A stretch of 64,000 nt of DNA from the NCBI GenBank assembly GCA_963824645.1, contig CAWGQC010000009.1, forward strand, positions 186,001 through 250,000, read 5' to 3'. A model generated the notes under the pieces. It saw only the letters and a program-made list of their open reading frames with translations, was not told the origin of the DNA and did not search any database. How positions within the stretch are numbered: the stretch's first letter is position 1; each line of letters starts with the position of its first letter. Origin of the DNA: Bog-756 sp963824645 (GTDB taxonomy: Bacteria; Actinomycetota; Acidimicrobiia; Acidimicrobiales; RAAP-2). Positions 9,264 through 18,424 of the stretch are shown here, in pieces. The position numbers were made by a program, and so were the translations under genes.

Positions 9264-9989
9264 TCACGCCGAACGGTTGGCCAGATCCGCCAGCAGCTTC
9301 GCCACCAGGTCGGGGCGGCATAGAAAAGGCGAGTGGTCGGTCGGCCACTCGACAACGGACCGGCAACGGCGAGCCATGATGCGTTGAAGATCGGGGTGGA
9401 CCGCCATGTCGTCGCCGCAGACGACGTAGGTGGACGACTTGGTTGGCCAGGCGGTCAGTTTGGGCCCTTCCTGCAGGGTGACGAGCGGCTGAGGCCCGAG
9501 ACGGGCTATCGCCCAAGCCGCGGTGTCAGCGTCGCAGCCGTTGTAGAGGCACTTAGCTGCAGTGGTTGGATCGAGGGTGATCATGTGGTCGGCACTCATG
9601 ATGAAGCCGGCACCCAGGTTCGGTCGACCGTCGTAGGAGATGAGGCCCGCCTCGACGTCGGAGGCGGCGCTCACGCAAGACTCGCCAGCGTCGAGAGCGA
9701 AGGCGGCGATATACACCAGGTGCCGGACGGCAGGATGGAGTCCCGCCTCGGTGATGACCGCTCCCCCATAGGAGTGTCCGACCAGCACCACATCACCGTC
9801 GAACCCGTCCAGTGTCTCACGGACACGTGTGACATCGGCGGCCAGATCCCCCAGCCGACCAGCGTCTTCCCCGTGCCCGGGCAGATCCAGCGCGAGGCAG
9901 CGGACTCCCGCCGAAGCCAGCAGGGGAAGCACCCGTTCCCATGCCCATGCGCCGTGCCATGCGCCGTGCACCAAGACGACCGCTCGCTC
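9264..9989 (-). CDS. Alpha/beta hydrolase
   Basis: From the ATG at 9989 the protein has 241 residues and a complete alpha/beta-hydrolase layout: oxyanion-hole region VLVHGAWHGAWAW near the start, the nucleophile elbow GHSYGG (about 70-75), and a late acid and His (STYVVCGDDMAVHPD, then WPTDHSPF). It resembles the EstC/MenH-like esterases and salicylate-esterase/hydroxynitrile-lyase group; substrate cannot be inferred. The open frame extends upstream to 10067, but that end runs into the displaced tRNA fragment at 10073, so I prefer the internal start. Confidence 0.85.
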   Translation of the reverse strand, partial: ERAVVLVHGAWHGAWAWERVLPLLASAGVRCLALDLPGHGEDAGRLGDLAADVTRVRETLDGFDGDVVLVGHSYGGAVITEAGLHPAVRHLVYIAAFALDAGESCVSAASDVEAGLISYDGRPNLGAGFIMSADHMITLDPTTAAKCLYNGCDADTAAWAIARLGPQPLVTLQEGPKLTAWPTKSSTYVVCGDDMAVHPDLQRIMARRCRSVVEWPTDHSPFLCRPDLVAKLLADLANRSA

Positions 9990-10072
9990 CATCCGCCCAA
10001 ATCTAGGGTGCAATTCGGCCACCGGCCGGCCGGCGCCGGTGATCTCGCCACCACCACCGACGTCCACACGAG

Positions 10073-10121
10073 TGGAGACTGGGAGGAGAATCGGACTCCT
10101 AACCTACGCACTACGAGTGCG
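10073..10121 (-). repeat. tRNA-Thr 3'-half scar 1 (oldest)
   Basis: 49 bases matching the 3' half of the intact tRNA-Thr gene (28857-28905), including the encoded CCA, with 4 mismatches. The match stops at the end of the anticodon stem, where the sequence turns into non-tRNA DNA. Best explained as a displaced half-gene left by integration at the tRNA. Confidence 0.8.
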
Positions 10122-10784
10122 AAACAGGGCCGGACATCATGGGTGGCAACGCCGAACTGTGCTGAACCGACACCATGACCGTCCGGAGTTCCGATGCGAA
10201 CTCGGTTCAGTGGCAACGGAAGCCGATCAGGAAGCAGGCTGAGCCCGACCTTGAGGGCGCCGGTCTCAAGGCCTGGCGGGCGGATTCCAGGCGGGGCACG
10301 CCCTGGGCAGGCGACTGGACCAGGCGGGAAGTCCGTACCCGCCGATCTCGAACGAGGGTGCCAGGCCCGGAGCGCAGGTGGCGGAACCCTTGCTCGACGG
10401 GCGGCTGGCTACCTCGTCCTTTCCATACTCGCCGTCGGGGCGCAACAAATGCAGCAATTATTCCCGTCAGAGTCGTGGAGATGACGCGGGAACTGACAGG
10501 AAGCCGACAGACATCACACTCAATCAGGCGCAGAATGGTGGAGGAGCCGGTTCACCAAAGGTCTGGCGGAACCGGCGAACGAACCCCAGTGCGGCGGCAG
10601 GCGGCTGGGGACTCGTTCGCGTTCTGCCTGGAGCGCCCGCAGAATTAACTCTCAGCCCTCAGGGTCGGTTTCCGCCTCTTACTGGCCCAAGGCGCCACGT
10701 TGCTCGCCTGGCTAATTCCAGGGTCTGCACAATTAATAGACGCCTGTGCCGCTCGAGTACTACCTGCGTAATACCGCCTGTGCG
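10122..10784. mobile_element. Remnant of integrated element A
   Basis: Stretch between the first and second tRNA half-gene scars, 663 bases, with no supported gene. Its left end, just after the scar, resembles the sequences after scars 2 and 3, as expected for ends of related elements. It contains one copy of a 19-base repeat (10439-10457) found again at 16889-16907. I infer a nearly fully deleted element; only the two bounding scars are directly visible. Confidence 0.45.
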
Positions 10785-10833
10785 TGGAGCCTGGGAGGAG
10801 AATCGAACTCCTGACCTACGCATTGCGAGTGGG
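10785..10833 (-). repeat. tRNA-Thr 3'-half scar 2
   Basis: 49 bases matching 28857-28905 of the tRNA-Thr gene with 2 mismatches (one in the anticodon loop, one at the last stem position), including the CCA end. The following roughly 45 bases resemble those after scar 3. Confidence 0.85.
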
Positions 10834-11237
10834 AAAAAGGGCCAGAAATGAGGGTCGGCAGCAGGAAGAAATCGGACGTTTTCCCAGTTCACCTGCACTA
10901 GAGCGAGTGGCAACCGGAATCGGGCGAACCCCGAGTTGTAGGCTACCGCGTCGATATCGTGCCGATTGGTGGAGCGCGCCGACGCACCAACGATCAGCAC
11001 GCCGAGCACCAAAAGTCGAGCCGTGCTGACTCCCAGGCGGGTTGGCCAACGTCGTCTCTCGGGGAGTTCACATGCTGTGGAAGTCATCGGTCCACTTCTG
11101 GTGTCGGGTCACGACCACTCGTGACGGTCCGTATGGTCTTTCCTTGTTGGAAGTGAGAAATGGATTTCAGGTCCTACGGCACTCAACTCAGACGACCGAT
11201 TTGGCATTAGTCCCGTGAGCAGGTCATTGGTCCACTG
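10834..11237. other. Left end of element B, no gene
   Basis: No supported gene. The first 45 bases match those after scar 3 closely. One copy of the 10-base motif TTGTAGGCTA (10936-10945) occupies the same relative place as the TTGTAGGCCA pair of element C, and a 20-base stretch at about 10942-10962 recurs inverted near 18897-18917. Probably an integration arm. Confidence 0.45.
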
Positions 11238-11755
11238 TCACGTGGGCACTCCAACACTTGAAGGTGGCTCACTCGAAGATGTAGACGGCGGCGGTTCGTT
11301 CCAGGCCCCAGTACTCAGCTCTCCTGGACGTCGGTCGCTTGTTTGGGTTGCCCGTGATGGTAGACACACGAGTACGAGGAGCGCGCCCCCGACGGCTACG
11401 AACGCAGCCGCGGCCAGAGCCAGTCGATTCCCGCTCATGAAGGCGGCACGGGAAGCCTGCGCTAGTTGCTTTCCAGTGGCTCCCCCGACGCTCGCCGCAA
11501 CAGCCAGCGCTCCGCCGAGCGAGCCGACGATGTCGTGTGCAGCGGCCGTCGGCACCTGGTGGCCGGCGAGTGACCGGGAAATGCGATCCTGGTAGCGGGT
11601 GGAAAGCAGGCTTCCGATGACCGCCACGCCGAGGGCGCCACCGACTTGGAGTTGCCCGTGAGCATCTGGAGGAGGCGCAGAAGGTCGGCACGCTCGGGAC
11701 GGGACAGCGATCGGAGAGTCTGATCACTCACGGTGGCCTCACTCGAGTTATTCAT
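11238..11755 (-). pseudogene. MFS transporter 3' fragment fused to a foreign gene start
   Basis: Read leftwards, the N-terminal 38 codons (from an ATG at 11755, polar, containing SRPERADLLRLLQML) belong to a protein I cannot name. Near 11655 the sequence changes frame into the last part of a DHA2-type (EmrB/QacA) drug exporter: LQVGGALGVAVIGSLLSTRYQD, a second helix pair, and a final helix around ALAAAAFVAVGGALLVLVCLP. About 400 residues of the exporter are missing. This looks like a deletion joining two genes out of frame. A nearly complete paralogue sits directly upstream at 11817-13428. Confidence 0.7.
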
Positions 11756-11816
11756 TGGAGAGCTAGCGCTGGCCGAGGCGAGCCAAAGCCGCCCTGATCG
11801 CTGCCTACGGCGTTCA

Positions 11817-13428
11817 TCATGCCGCCTGGCCGGTGGTCACCGGCGGATTGCCGACTTCGTCGACTTTCGCGTCGAGTTGGGTTTCCAGTCGTTTCTTCGA
11901 GGCATTTGTCTGAGGTAGGAAGAGAAGGGTGAGGACAGCGCCAGCCAAGGCGATCCCGGCTGAGACCAGGAGTGCCAGGTCCATGCCGTGCACGAAGGCA
12001 AGGTGCACCGACGAAAGCAGTGCGGGCGAATGCAGTTTCTGGGCTACTGCTACACCGCCGAAGACGCTCTGTCGCACAGCCGCTACGGCGGTCGGCGGCA
12101 GACCCACCAGGTCGACTCGCGGCAAGATAACCGGCGCTGAGGACACTTCCTAGGATGGCGATACCGAGAGGAGCCCCAATCTTTTGGACTGCCTGCATCA
12201 CCCCTGAGCCGACGCCACTTTTTTCCTGAGACAGCTCAACCAACGCGGCAGACACGGCGGTGGCCATACAGATGCCCGTCCCGAGCCCAGCAACCGCCAT
12301 CCATCCCGCTACAAAGAGTTTGCTCGACCCGACGCTCATCGTGGATCCGAGGAGGAGCCCGACGGCGAGCAAGACAAAACCGGTGGTGACGGCAACCTTG
12401 GCGCCCACGAGGCGTACGATTCGGGCTGCGGGAAGAGCCCCGATCATGAGTCCAGCGACGAGAGGCAGCAACCTCACCCCCGATCCCATGGCGGTCGTCC
12501 CGAGCACACCCTGGAAGTACTGCGGCATGGTGAACAAGATGCCGAGCATGGCCAAGATCGGGAACATGGCGAGAATCACTCCCCAGGTGAACGAGGCCGA
12601 GGAGAAGAGCGTCAAATCGAGCAACGGCTGCCCGGCCGGCCGGCGGGTCAGCCGTCGTTCCCAGGCAAAGAAACCCACCAACAGCGCCAGGCCGCCAACC
12701 ATCGTGGCCAGGGCGTAGGCATTGCCCCAGCCCTCCTGTCCGGCTTTGATCAGGCCGTAGGTCAAGATGACCAGCCCGGCGGCCGACGTCACCACTCCGA
12801 CGAGATCCCAGCCTGGGTGTTTCGTGGCCCGGGACTCCGGCACCAAAGCGACAACGGCGACAAAGCCCACCACGACGACGGGCACATTGATCAGGAACAC
12901 CCAGCCCCACCAGTAGTTCGTCAGCAACCACCCACCGAGGATGGGCCCGATTGGGAAGGCCACAAAGGTGGCCGCCGAAATTATCCCCACGGCCATCGGC
13001 CGTTCTTGCTTGCCGAACAGGGCCGTCAGGACGGCGAGCGCCATAACGATCAGGCCGGCGCCACCCAGGCCGACCACCACTCGGGCAACCATGAACTCCC
13101 CCACCGAAGTCGAATACGCACACGCCGCAGATCCGACCCCGAAGATCGCCAACGAGACGAGGAGGACCTTCTTGCGACCGTAACGGTCGCCCAGCAGGCC
13201 GGCCGGGAGCATCGCCGCGGCAAGCACCAGGAAGTATCCCGACGAGAACCACTGGAGATCGGACTCCGACGCACGCAGCGCCTTGGACAGCGTAGGCAGG
13301 GCCACGCTGAGCACGGTGCCGTCTACACCTACCGCCAACACAGCCAGACTCAACGCGCCCAGGGCCCACCATCTGAGATTCCCAGACGCGACGATCGGTG
13401 GGGATGGGTGGTCGAGCACCGTCGTCAC
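11817..13428 (-). pseudogene. DHA2-type MFS drug exporter, frameshifted near the 3' end
   Basis: EmrB/QacA-like exporter with 14 expected helices. The N-terminal part is excellent: VDGTVLSVALPTLSKAL in helix 1, GDRYGRKKVLL between helices 2 and 3, and motif C-like IGPILGGWLL. The GTG start at 13428 has a strong GAGGAGG site upstream; an open frame continues above it without support. After about residue 430 (ILGSVLSAGY) the frame breaks near 12145 and the true C-terminus continues in another frame (VDLVGLPPTAVAAVRQSVFGGVAVA to a final helix), ending at 11817. One indel would restore it; given other frame errors in this window it may be intact in the cell. Confidence 0.8.
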
Positions 13429-13560
13429 ACCGTGCCTCCTCTCGCGGAACTGTCGCCTAGCCCGAGCGGGGCGACGAACGGTGGGGGTCGCGGTGGTCGA
13501 AGAGTCATTCGGTCCTGGCAATTACATCGCACGGCCGAGGACCACAGGAGCGCCCTTCGG

Positions 13561-14853
13561 TCACGACATGGAAGGTGATGCCGCATTTTGAGTTGCCAAG
13601 ACGTCGTCAGGCCAGTCGAAGACCACTTGGTGCAGCCTGGACACCGCCCCCGGTTGGCAGTGATAGCCGCCCCCTTCCGCCGTGGGGAAAAGGTGGTAGG
13701 TCTTCTGGCAGCGGAGAGCCTCATAGAGTCGGGACGAGTCGCAGGGGTCATTCTCGCCGTCGAGGACGAGCGTGGGACAGGTGACCAGTGGGGCGTAGCC
13801 TTCGAGGGTGTAGGGGCGAAGGCGCGGAGGGCAGCCGCGGGGCTGTCTTCTCCGAGACCCACATACCCCACGGGAGGGCCGGGCCGAAAGTATTGGTTCT
13901 GGAGCTTACGATCTCTTCGATGAGTGCGTTTGCCTTCGTATCGCTTGTGTCGCGGCCGTCACCGATGAGCTTCATCATCTCGGGTCCGACCAGGAGGTGC
14001 ACCATATCGGCGAACGAGTAGAGGCCGTCGTAGGCGATCAGGGCGGCCACACGATGCTCGGTGGCGGCCGCACGGGGCGCAAGTAGGCCGCCGAGGCTCA
14101 TCCCCATGAGGGCGATGCGATCGGGGTCGACGTCTGCGCGATGGAGGAGCCGATCTACGGCGGGGGTGACGACGGCGTCCCAGTCCGGGCGGAAGAGCAG
14201 CTTCTGGTCCCGAAGGGCGCTGCCTTGCCCCGGCCCGGCAAAGGCGAGCACGTGGTAGCCACGTCGGGTGGCGGCCGCGCCGCCGGTGAAGTAGAGCTCC
14301 TCCTCGGTGCTGTCGAAGCCACCGTGGTACAGAAGCGTCGGGCAGGGACCCTCTGGGTCACCGCCGGTGGGATGAGCCGAGCCCCAGATCGGCCGGGATC
14401 CACCATCCGGGCAGACTGGTGTCCTCATAGGGGAAGCTCACCCGCAGTGGTGCGGGGTTCGTCAGCTGCGCAGCCAGGGCGAAGCTGTCGATCGACAGCT
14501 TGCCCGCTTCGCAGACTTCGGGGTCATTCGACGAATCAACACGCATGTAGAACCCGCAACAGCCGGTAGTAGTTGCTCGCCCGTAGGTAGGACTCCCGGG
14601 CGCTGACGGGATGCCCTTCGGCGGCGCTGCGATCGGCGTCGGCGTGTATCCGTTCGGCGAGCGCCCGCCATTCGGAATACCAGGCGGTCAAGTCGCCGTC
14701 AGGGATCCGGCTCGCCGTGCTCGTGACTTCGCCGATGTCAGCGCCCCCGTAGGGGGCGTAGCCGAGGGCCCTGAGCGTCTCGAAGGAGAAGGACTGGTCG
14801 TCGAAAAGCGCCCAAGCGGACGATGCTGGTCTGGTCGACAGAGTTGATGTCAA
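13561..14853 (-). pseudogene. FrsA-like alpha/beta hydrolase in several frames
   Basis: A hydrolase of the acyl-peptidase/FrsA-like group with an N-terminal helical cap (MTSTLSTRPASSAW to SYLRASNYYRLLRVLH, 14536-14853), a middle part (PEVCEAGKLSIDSFALAAQL), a core with PTLLYHGGFDS and the nucleophile elbow GMSLGG, and an end containing the acid (CPTLVLDGENDPCDSS) and His (YHCQPGA). The pieces lie in three frames with breaks near 14540, 14400 and 13810. With at least three breaks in 1.3 kb it is more likely truly decayed than the single-frameshift genes. Homologues act on peptides or esters; function here is probably lost. Confidence 0.7.
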
Positions 14854-14986
14854 GGCGCTCTCCGTAGCTGAGGAGGCGCCCGGGTCAGGCGTCTCTTTGA
14901 TACATAGGCCAAGCCAGCGCTACCGAAGACTGGGCCAAAACACCTGAGGCCCCTTTCGGTGGTCGAGATGGCGGCCTCCAGATCGC

Positions 14987-16033
14987 TCAGGAGGCACGGG
15001 TCAGTACGACCTTGAGGGCTCCGGTCTCCGCCGCATTGGAGAAGACGTCGTAAGCCTTGATGAACTCCTCGAAGCTGAAGTGATGGGTGGCAAAGCGTCC
15101 TACGTTGAGTTGCCGGGTGGCCATGAGCCGGCTGAGCGTCGGCGTGGAGTAGGTGTCGACGAGGCCGGTCGTGATCGTCACGTCTCGAGTCCATAAAGTC
15201 TCGAGGTGGAGCGTGGCCGGCTTACCATGGACGCCGATGTTGGCCACGTGGCCTCCCGGCCGGACGAGCTCGGTGGCCAGTTCGAAAGTCGTCGACATGC
15301 CAACGGCTTCGATGGCCACGTCGGCGCCCAGACCATCAGTGACACCCTTGATGATCGCGCCCGGATCCTCTCTACTGTTGTTGACAGTGACATCGGCACC
15401 GAACTGCTTGGCTGCCTCGAGCCTCGAATCAGCCAGGTCGATGGCAATGATGTGACTCGGGCTGAACAAGAGAGCGCCTGTGATGGCGGAGAGGCCAATA
15501 GGCCCTGCGCCGACGATGGCCACGACGTCTCCAGGAGAGACGCCACCGTTGAGGACGCCGACCTCGTAGGCCGTCGGCAGAATGTCGGCCAGCATGAGGA
15601 ATTCGTCGTCGGTGATACCGGCCGGAATCGGATAGGCCGAGGTGTCGACAAAGGGCACCCGCACCTTTTCGGCTTGTGTCCCGTCGATGTTGTGGCCCAG
15701 GATCCACCCGCCGCCGTCGAGACACTGCCCGAAGCGGCTCTCACGGCAGAAGCGGCACTTGCCACAGGCCGAGATGCACGAGACGAGAACCCGATCGCCC
15801 GCCTTGAAGTTCCGCACCGCGGTACCGACCTCTTTGATGGTCCCTACCGCCTCATGGCCGAGGATCCGGCCGGGTGTCACCTCGGGGAGGTCACCTTTGA
15901 GGATGTGCAGATCGCTCCCACAAATTGTGGTGGCGTCGACCACGATAACGGCATCGGTGGGATCGATCACCTTGGGGTCAGGTACTTCGTCCCAACTCTT
16001 CGAGTTGGGCCCGTGGTAGACGAGTGCTTTCAT
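14987..16033 (-). CDS. Zinc-dependent alcohol dehydrogenase
   Basis: A complete 348-residue medium-chain alcohol dehydrogenase. Catalytic zinc ligands C38 (CGSDLH) and H60-E61 (GHEAVG) are present, and structural zinc ligands C90, C93, C96 and C104 are intact. The Rossmann motif GAGPIG sits near 174-179. It is NAD(P)-dependent and resembles alcohol dehydrogenases acting on small secondary or primary alcohols; I do not assign the substrate. It precedes no gene with an obvious pathway link; DoxX lies upstream on the same strand with an 80-base gap. Start ATG at 16033. Confidence 0.92.
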   Translation of the reverse strand: MKALVYHGPNSKSWDEVPDPKVIDPTDAVIVVDATTICGSDLHILKGDLPEVTPGRILGHEAVGTIKEVGTAVRNFKAGDRVLVSCISACGKCRFCRESRFGQCLDGGGWILGHNIDGTQAEKVRVPFVDTSAYPIPAGITDDEFLMLADILPTAYEVGVLNGGVSPGDVVAIVGAGPIGLSAITGALLFSPSHIIAIDLADSRLEAAKQFGADVTVNNSREDPGAIIKGVTDGLGADVAIEAVGMSTTFELATELVRPGGHVANIGVHGKPATLHLETLWTRDVTITTGLVDTYSTPTLSRLMATRQLNVGRFATHHFSFEEFIKAYDVFSNAAETGALKVVLTRAS

Positions 16034-16112
16034 GACCTGTTCCCTTTGTTCGTCGTGAGAGAAATAGGCTTGTCGTAGCCTGGGGACTGACTTCAGCGAT
16101 TCGGCAGCCGGG

Positions 16113-16823
16113 TCAGGGAGTAGCGACCGGGACCGGTGCAGCAGTCCGTCGTTGCCCGGAGCGATCGGTGGACTTGCTCAAGTGGCTCCGCAACCACGCA
16201 CTGTTGAGCGCGTACCGGTCGAGACCTAGGTACCCGGCGTTACGCCAGGCCAAGATGAGTGGCACCTCGAGGATCATGTACGCAGGGTTGACGCCTGCCG
16301 ATCCGGTGAACATGTAGACCATGTTGAGCGTGAGCCCACCCAGAGCGGCGAGGCCGGTGAACAGCCCGAGGATGAGGGCGATGCCGATGGCCATCTCACC
16401 GAGCGAGATGAGCTTGGCAATCCACGAGGCGTTGGGAATTACGAAGTTGTGAAGGAAGCCAGCCCACCATCCGTAGCTGGCTCCACTCTTCCCCGTGGAG
16501 GACCCTAAGACGCCGGCGGTGGCGAAGCCCTTAACTCCGGCGCCGCCCCCGAACCAGAAGGCGGCCTTCTCGCTGCCCCAGATCTTCTGGTAACCGGCGT
16601 TCAGCCACCAGTAGCCGAGCACGAGTCGCACGGCAAGCCAGAGCACACTTGCGGCCCGTGAGCGGTAGAGCCAATCGGCGAAGTGCAGGTTACGCTCGTG
16701 CCCCGGCACGTTTCCATCGTCGTTCTGGGTTGGGCCGGGGGTCATCTCGTGACCACCGGCAACGTCCTCGGAGGACAGGGGAGGGCTGGTCAGGACGTTG
16801 GTCTGGGGTCCCATGGGGACCAC
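16113..16823 (-). CDS. DoxX family membrane protein
   Basis: Protein of 236 residues with a disordered N-terminal 48 residues, then four membrane helices of the DoxX type. The family pattern is visible in LAVRLVLGYWWLNAGYQKI, the FLHNFVIPNASWIAKLISLGEMAIG pair, and LGLFTGLAALGGLTLNMVYMF. DoxX proteins are linked to thiosulfate:quinone oxidation in archaea, but most bacterial members have no proven role. The C-terminal tail is basic. Upstream of the ATG at 16823 there is a GAGGAG-like site. It may share a transcript with the alcohol dehydrogenase. Confidence 0.83.
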   Translation of the reverse strand: MVPMGPQTNVLTSPPLSSEDVAGGHEMTPGPTQNDDGNVPGHERNLHFADWLYRSRAASVLWLAVRLVLGYWWLNAGYQKIWGSEKAAFWFGGGAGVKGFATAGVLGSSTGKSGASYGWWAGFLHNFVIPNASWIAKLISLGEMAIGIALILGLFTGLAALGGLTLNMVYMFTGSAGVNPAYMILEVPLILAWRNAGYLGLDRYALNSAWLRSHLSKSTDRSGQRRTAAPVPVATP

Positions 16824-16888
16824 CGATCTCCTCCCGAGAGCGGAAGGGCTTCAGCTCAGGATGAGCTGCACATCACCATGCGCCCTGA

Positions 16889-16907
16889 GGCGCAACAAAT
16901 GCAGCAA
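16889..16907 (+). repeat. 19-base repeat shared with 10439-10457
   Basis: Nineteen identical bases, starting GGCGCAACAAATGC, occur here and in element A remnant, in the same orientation. Both copies lie in gene-free DNA. Function unknown; perhaps residue of related elements. Confidence 0.5.
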
Positions 16908-16973
16908 CACAGTTGCCAACCCCAAAAGCTGCCATCAAAGGCCGCCACCTCGGTTTCTCAACACGGCGGACGG

Positions 16974-17360
16974 TCACTCTCCGTGGCTCTGTGAGTCCGT
17001 CGTCGTGACGTGACGAGAGGACATGGTTTGCCTGGTCAGGCGGTGGCGCAGCTGCCAGATTCGCAACGAGGCGATCCCTCCCGCGAGGAGCAACCCGGCG
17101 ATGGCGGCGAGTAGAAGGGCGATACCGAGGGGCATCGAACCAGCGAGAGTGAAGTAGGAGACCTTGATCGATCTGGTGTTCTGCAAGATGAACACCAGGA
17201 GCAGCACAAGAACCAAGGCTCCCGCCATGACGCCGACCCAGGCAGCCGAGATGCGGGTGCGCCCTGTTTGTCGAGGCGTCGAAGCCACGGTTGGGGGTGA
17301 CCCGATCGACTCAGATTCGTCCTGTTGGTCCGCTTGACTTGGAGTGACTACATCGGTCAC
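16974..17360 (-). CDS. LapA-domain membrane protein
   Basis: A 128-residue protein with a polar N-terminus (1-38), two membrane helices (about 42-62 and 78-100) separated by the family motif NTRSIKVSYFTLAGSMPLG, and a basic C-terminal tail. This is the LapA/DUF1049 layout. Family members in E. coli take part in lipopolysaccharide assembly control, but actinobacterial members are uncharacterised. Its ATG overlaps the stop of the upstream gene by 4 bases, so the two are co-translated. Confidence 0.8.
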   Translation of the reverse strand: MTDVVTPSQADQQDESESIGSPPTVASTPRQTGRTRISAAWVGVMAGALVLVLLLVFILQNTRSIKVSYFTLAGSMPLGIALLLAAIAGLLLAGGIASLRIWQLRHRLTRQTMSSRHVTTTDSQSHGE

Positions 17361-17704
17361 GGCGACACCCCCGTCAACGCAGGGCCGCCTTCGTCCTGGA
17401 CGAGGGAGTTCCAGATTCCCTGTCTGGCCCGGAACCGTTCGACCTGGGCCACCACTACAGGAACGTTGGTCAGTTCGACCTCCCCACGGGCCTCAGGTGA
17501 TTGGCTGGCCATCAGCTGGTAGATACGATCCAGCACCGCCTCTTCCATAGTCAGGATCTCGGTGTAGATGTTCCTCCAGAACAGAGCTTGTTCCAAGGTG
17601 GCCGTGGTCGGATCGGGCTCATCGTTCATGCCGAGCGAGTTCTCCCCTCCCCGCCTGGCTGCCGCGATGTCAGGCCGCTCTGGTGGCGCGTCACCTGTGC
17701 TCAT
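17357..17704 (-). CDS. Small helical protein related to the neighbouring regulator's N-domain
   Basis: A 115-residue protein, probably all helical. I know no family name for it. Its middle part (FWRNIYTEILTMEEAVLDRIYQ, then PVVVAQVERFRARQGIW) is similar in pattern to the N-terminal domain of the divergently transcribed winged-helix gene at 17767 (HWMSIYDDLIRFKLGLLERV, then VYIEAQMAGYYERLDLWYQ). The two starts are only 62 bases apart and face away from each other. I infer a duplicated domain, perhaps used for interaction between the two. Start ATG at 17704; co-translated with the LapA-domain gene. Confidence 0.6.
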   Translation of the reverse strand: MSTGDAPPERPDIAAARRGGENSLGMNDEPDPTTATLEQALFWRNIYTEILTMEEAVLDRIYQLMASQSPEARGEVELTNVPVVVAQVERFRARQGIWNSLVQDEGGPALTGVSP

Positions 17705-17766
17705 GGTCCCGTGCTACACCGCCTGGCGTAAGAAGATCAGCAACAGAACGGTGTTTCTGCTGCTTT

Positions 17767-18343
17767 ATGATCGTTGTCGTGGCCAGCATCCACCCCATCA
17801 GGCCAGCTCAAGGGCCCCTCGAAGGAGAGGACATCGAGACCGAGCACTGGGAGGACGCCCGGCACTGGATGAGCATCTATGACGACCTCATCCGCTTCAA
17901 ACTGGGGCTGCTCGAGCGGGTGAAGCGTGAACTGCCCAAACTCCACCCGGTGGCCCAGAAAGCAGCAGATGTCGACGTGGTCTACATCGAGGCCCAGATG
18001 GCGGGGTATTACGAGCGCCTCGACCTCTGGTACCAGCGGGTATGGAAGCTCCACGGTCTCTGGCTCGATCCCGACGGCCGAATCCTGCGTCACAAAGGGC
18101 AAAGAGGCGGTGCTTACCAATCGAGAGTTCGAGCTCCTCCAGTTCCTCCTCGACCATCCCCATCGGTACTACACCTCGTCACAGATCATGGGGTACGCCT
18201 GGTCAGATTCGGCGTTGTTCCCAGAAGAAGTTCGGAACTACGTCTCGCGTGTGCGCAAGATCCTGGCGCGCCTTGACATACCCTGCGATCTGGTCAATCG
18301 CCCGGGCCGGGGCTACTCCCTCACGTTTCGCAACACCAACTAA
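17767..18343 (+). CDS. Winged-helix regulator with novel helical N-domain (one frameshift)
   Basis: From an ATG at 17767, about 100 residues form a helical domain related to the product of 17357-17704, followed by an OmpR/PhoB-type winged helix: LTNREFELLQFLLDHPHRYYT, the VRNYVSRVRKIL recognition helix, and PCDLVNRPGRGYSLTF. There is no receiver domain. The frame breaks once near 18090-18100 at an AAAGGG run; skipping one base joins ILRHKG to KEAVLTNREF. Given indel errors elsewhere, it is probably intact in the cell. It probably controls its own divergent promoter. It ends 32 bases before scar 3. Confidence 0.7.
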
Positions 18344-18375
18344 CGCCGCGATCGCGAATCCCGGACTGGGGCGAG

Positions 18376-18424
18376 TGGAGCCTGGGAGGAGAATCGAACT
18401 CCTGACCTACGCATTACGAGTGCG
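18376..18424 (-). repeat. tRNA-Thr 3'-half scar 3 (youngest)
   Basis: 49 bases identical to 28857-28905 of the intact tRNA-Thr, including the CCA end, with no mismatch. The match ends exactly at the end of the anticodon stem. It marks the left boundary of element C. Confidence 0.9.

Noticed and set aside
10175..10851. Several overlapping frames in the element A and B ends
   Set aside because: Arg/Gly/Pro-rich, no ribosome sites, and partly composed of tRNA-derived sequence (the translated RRIELLTYALRV string).
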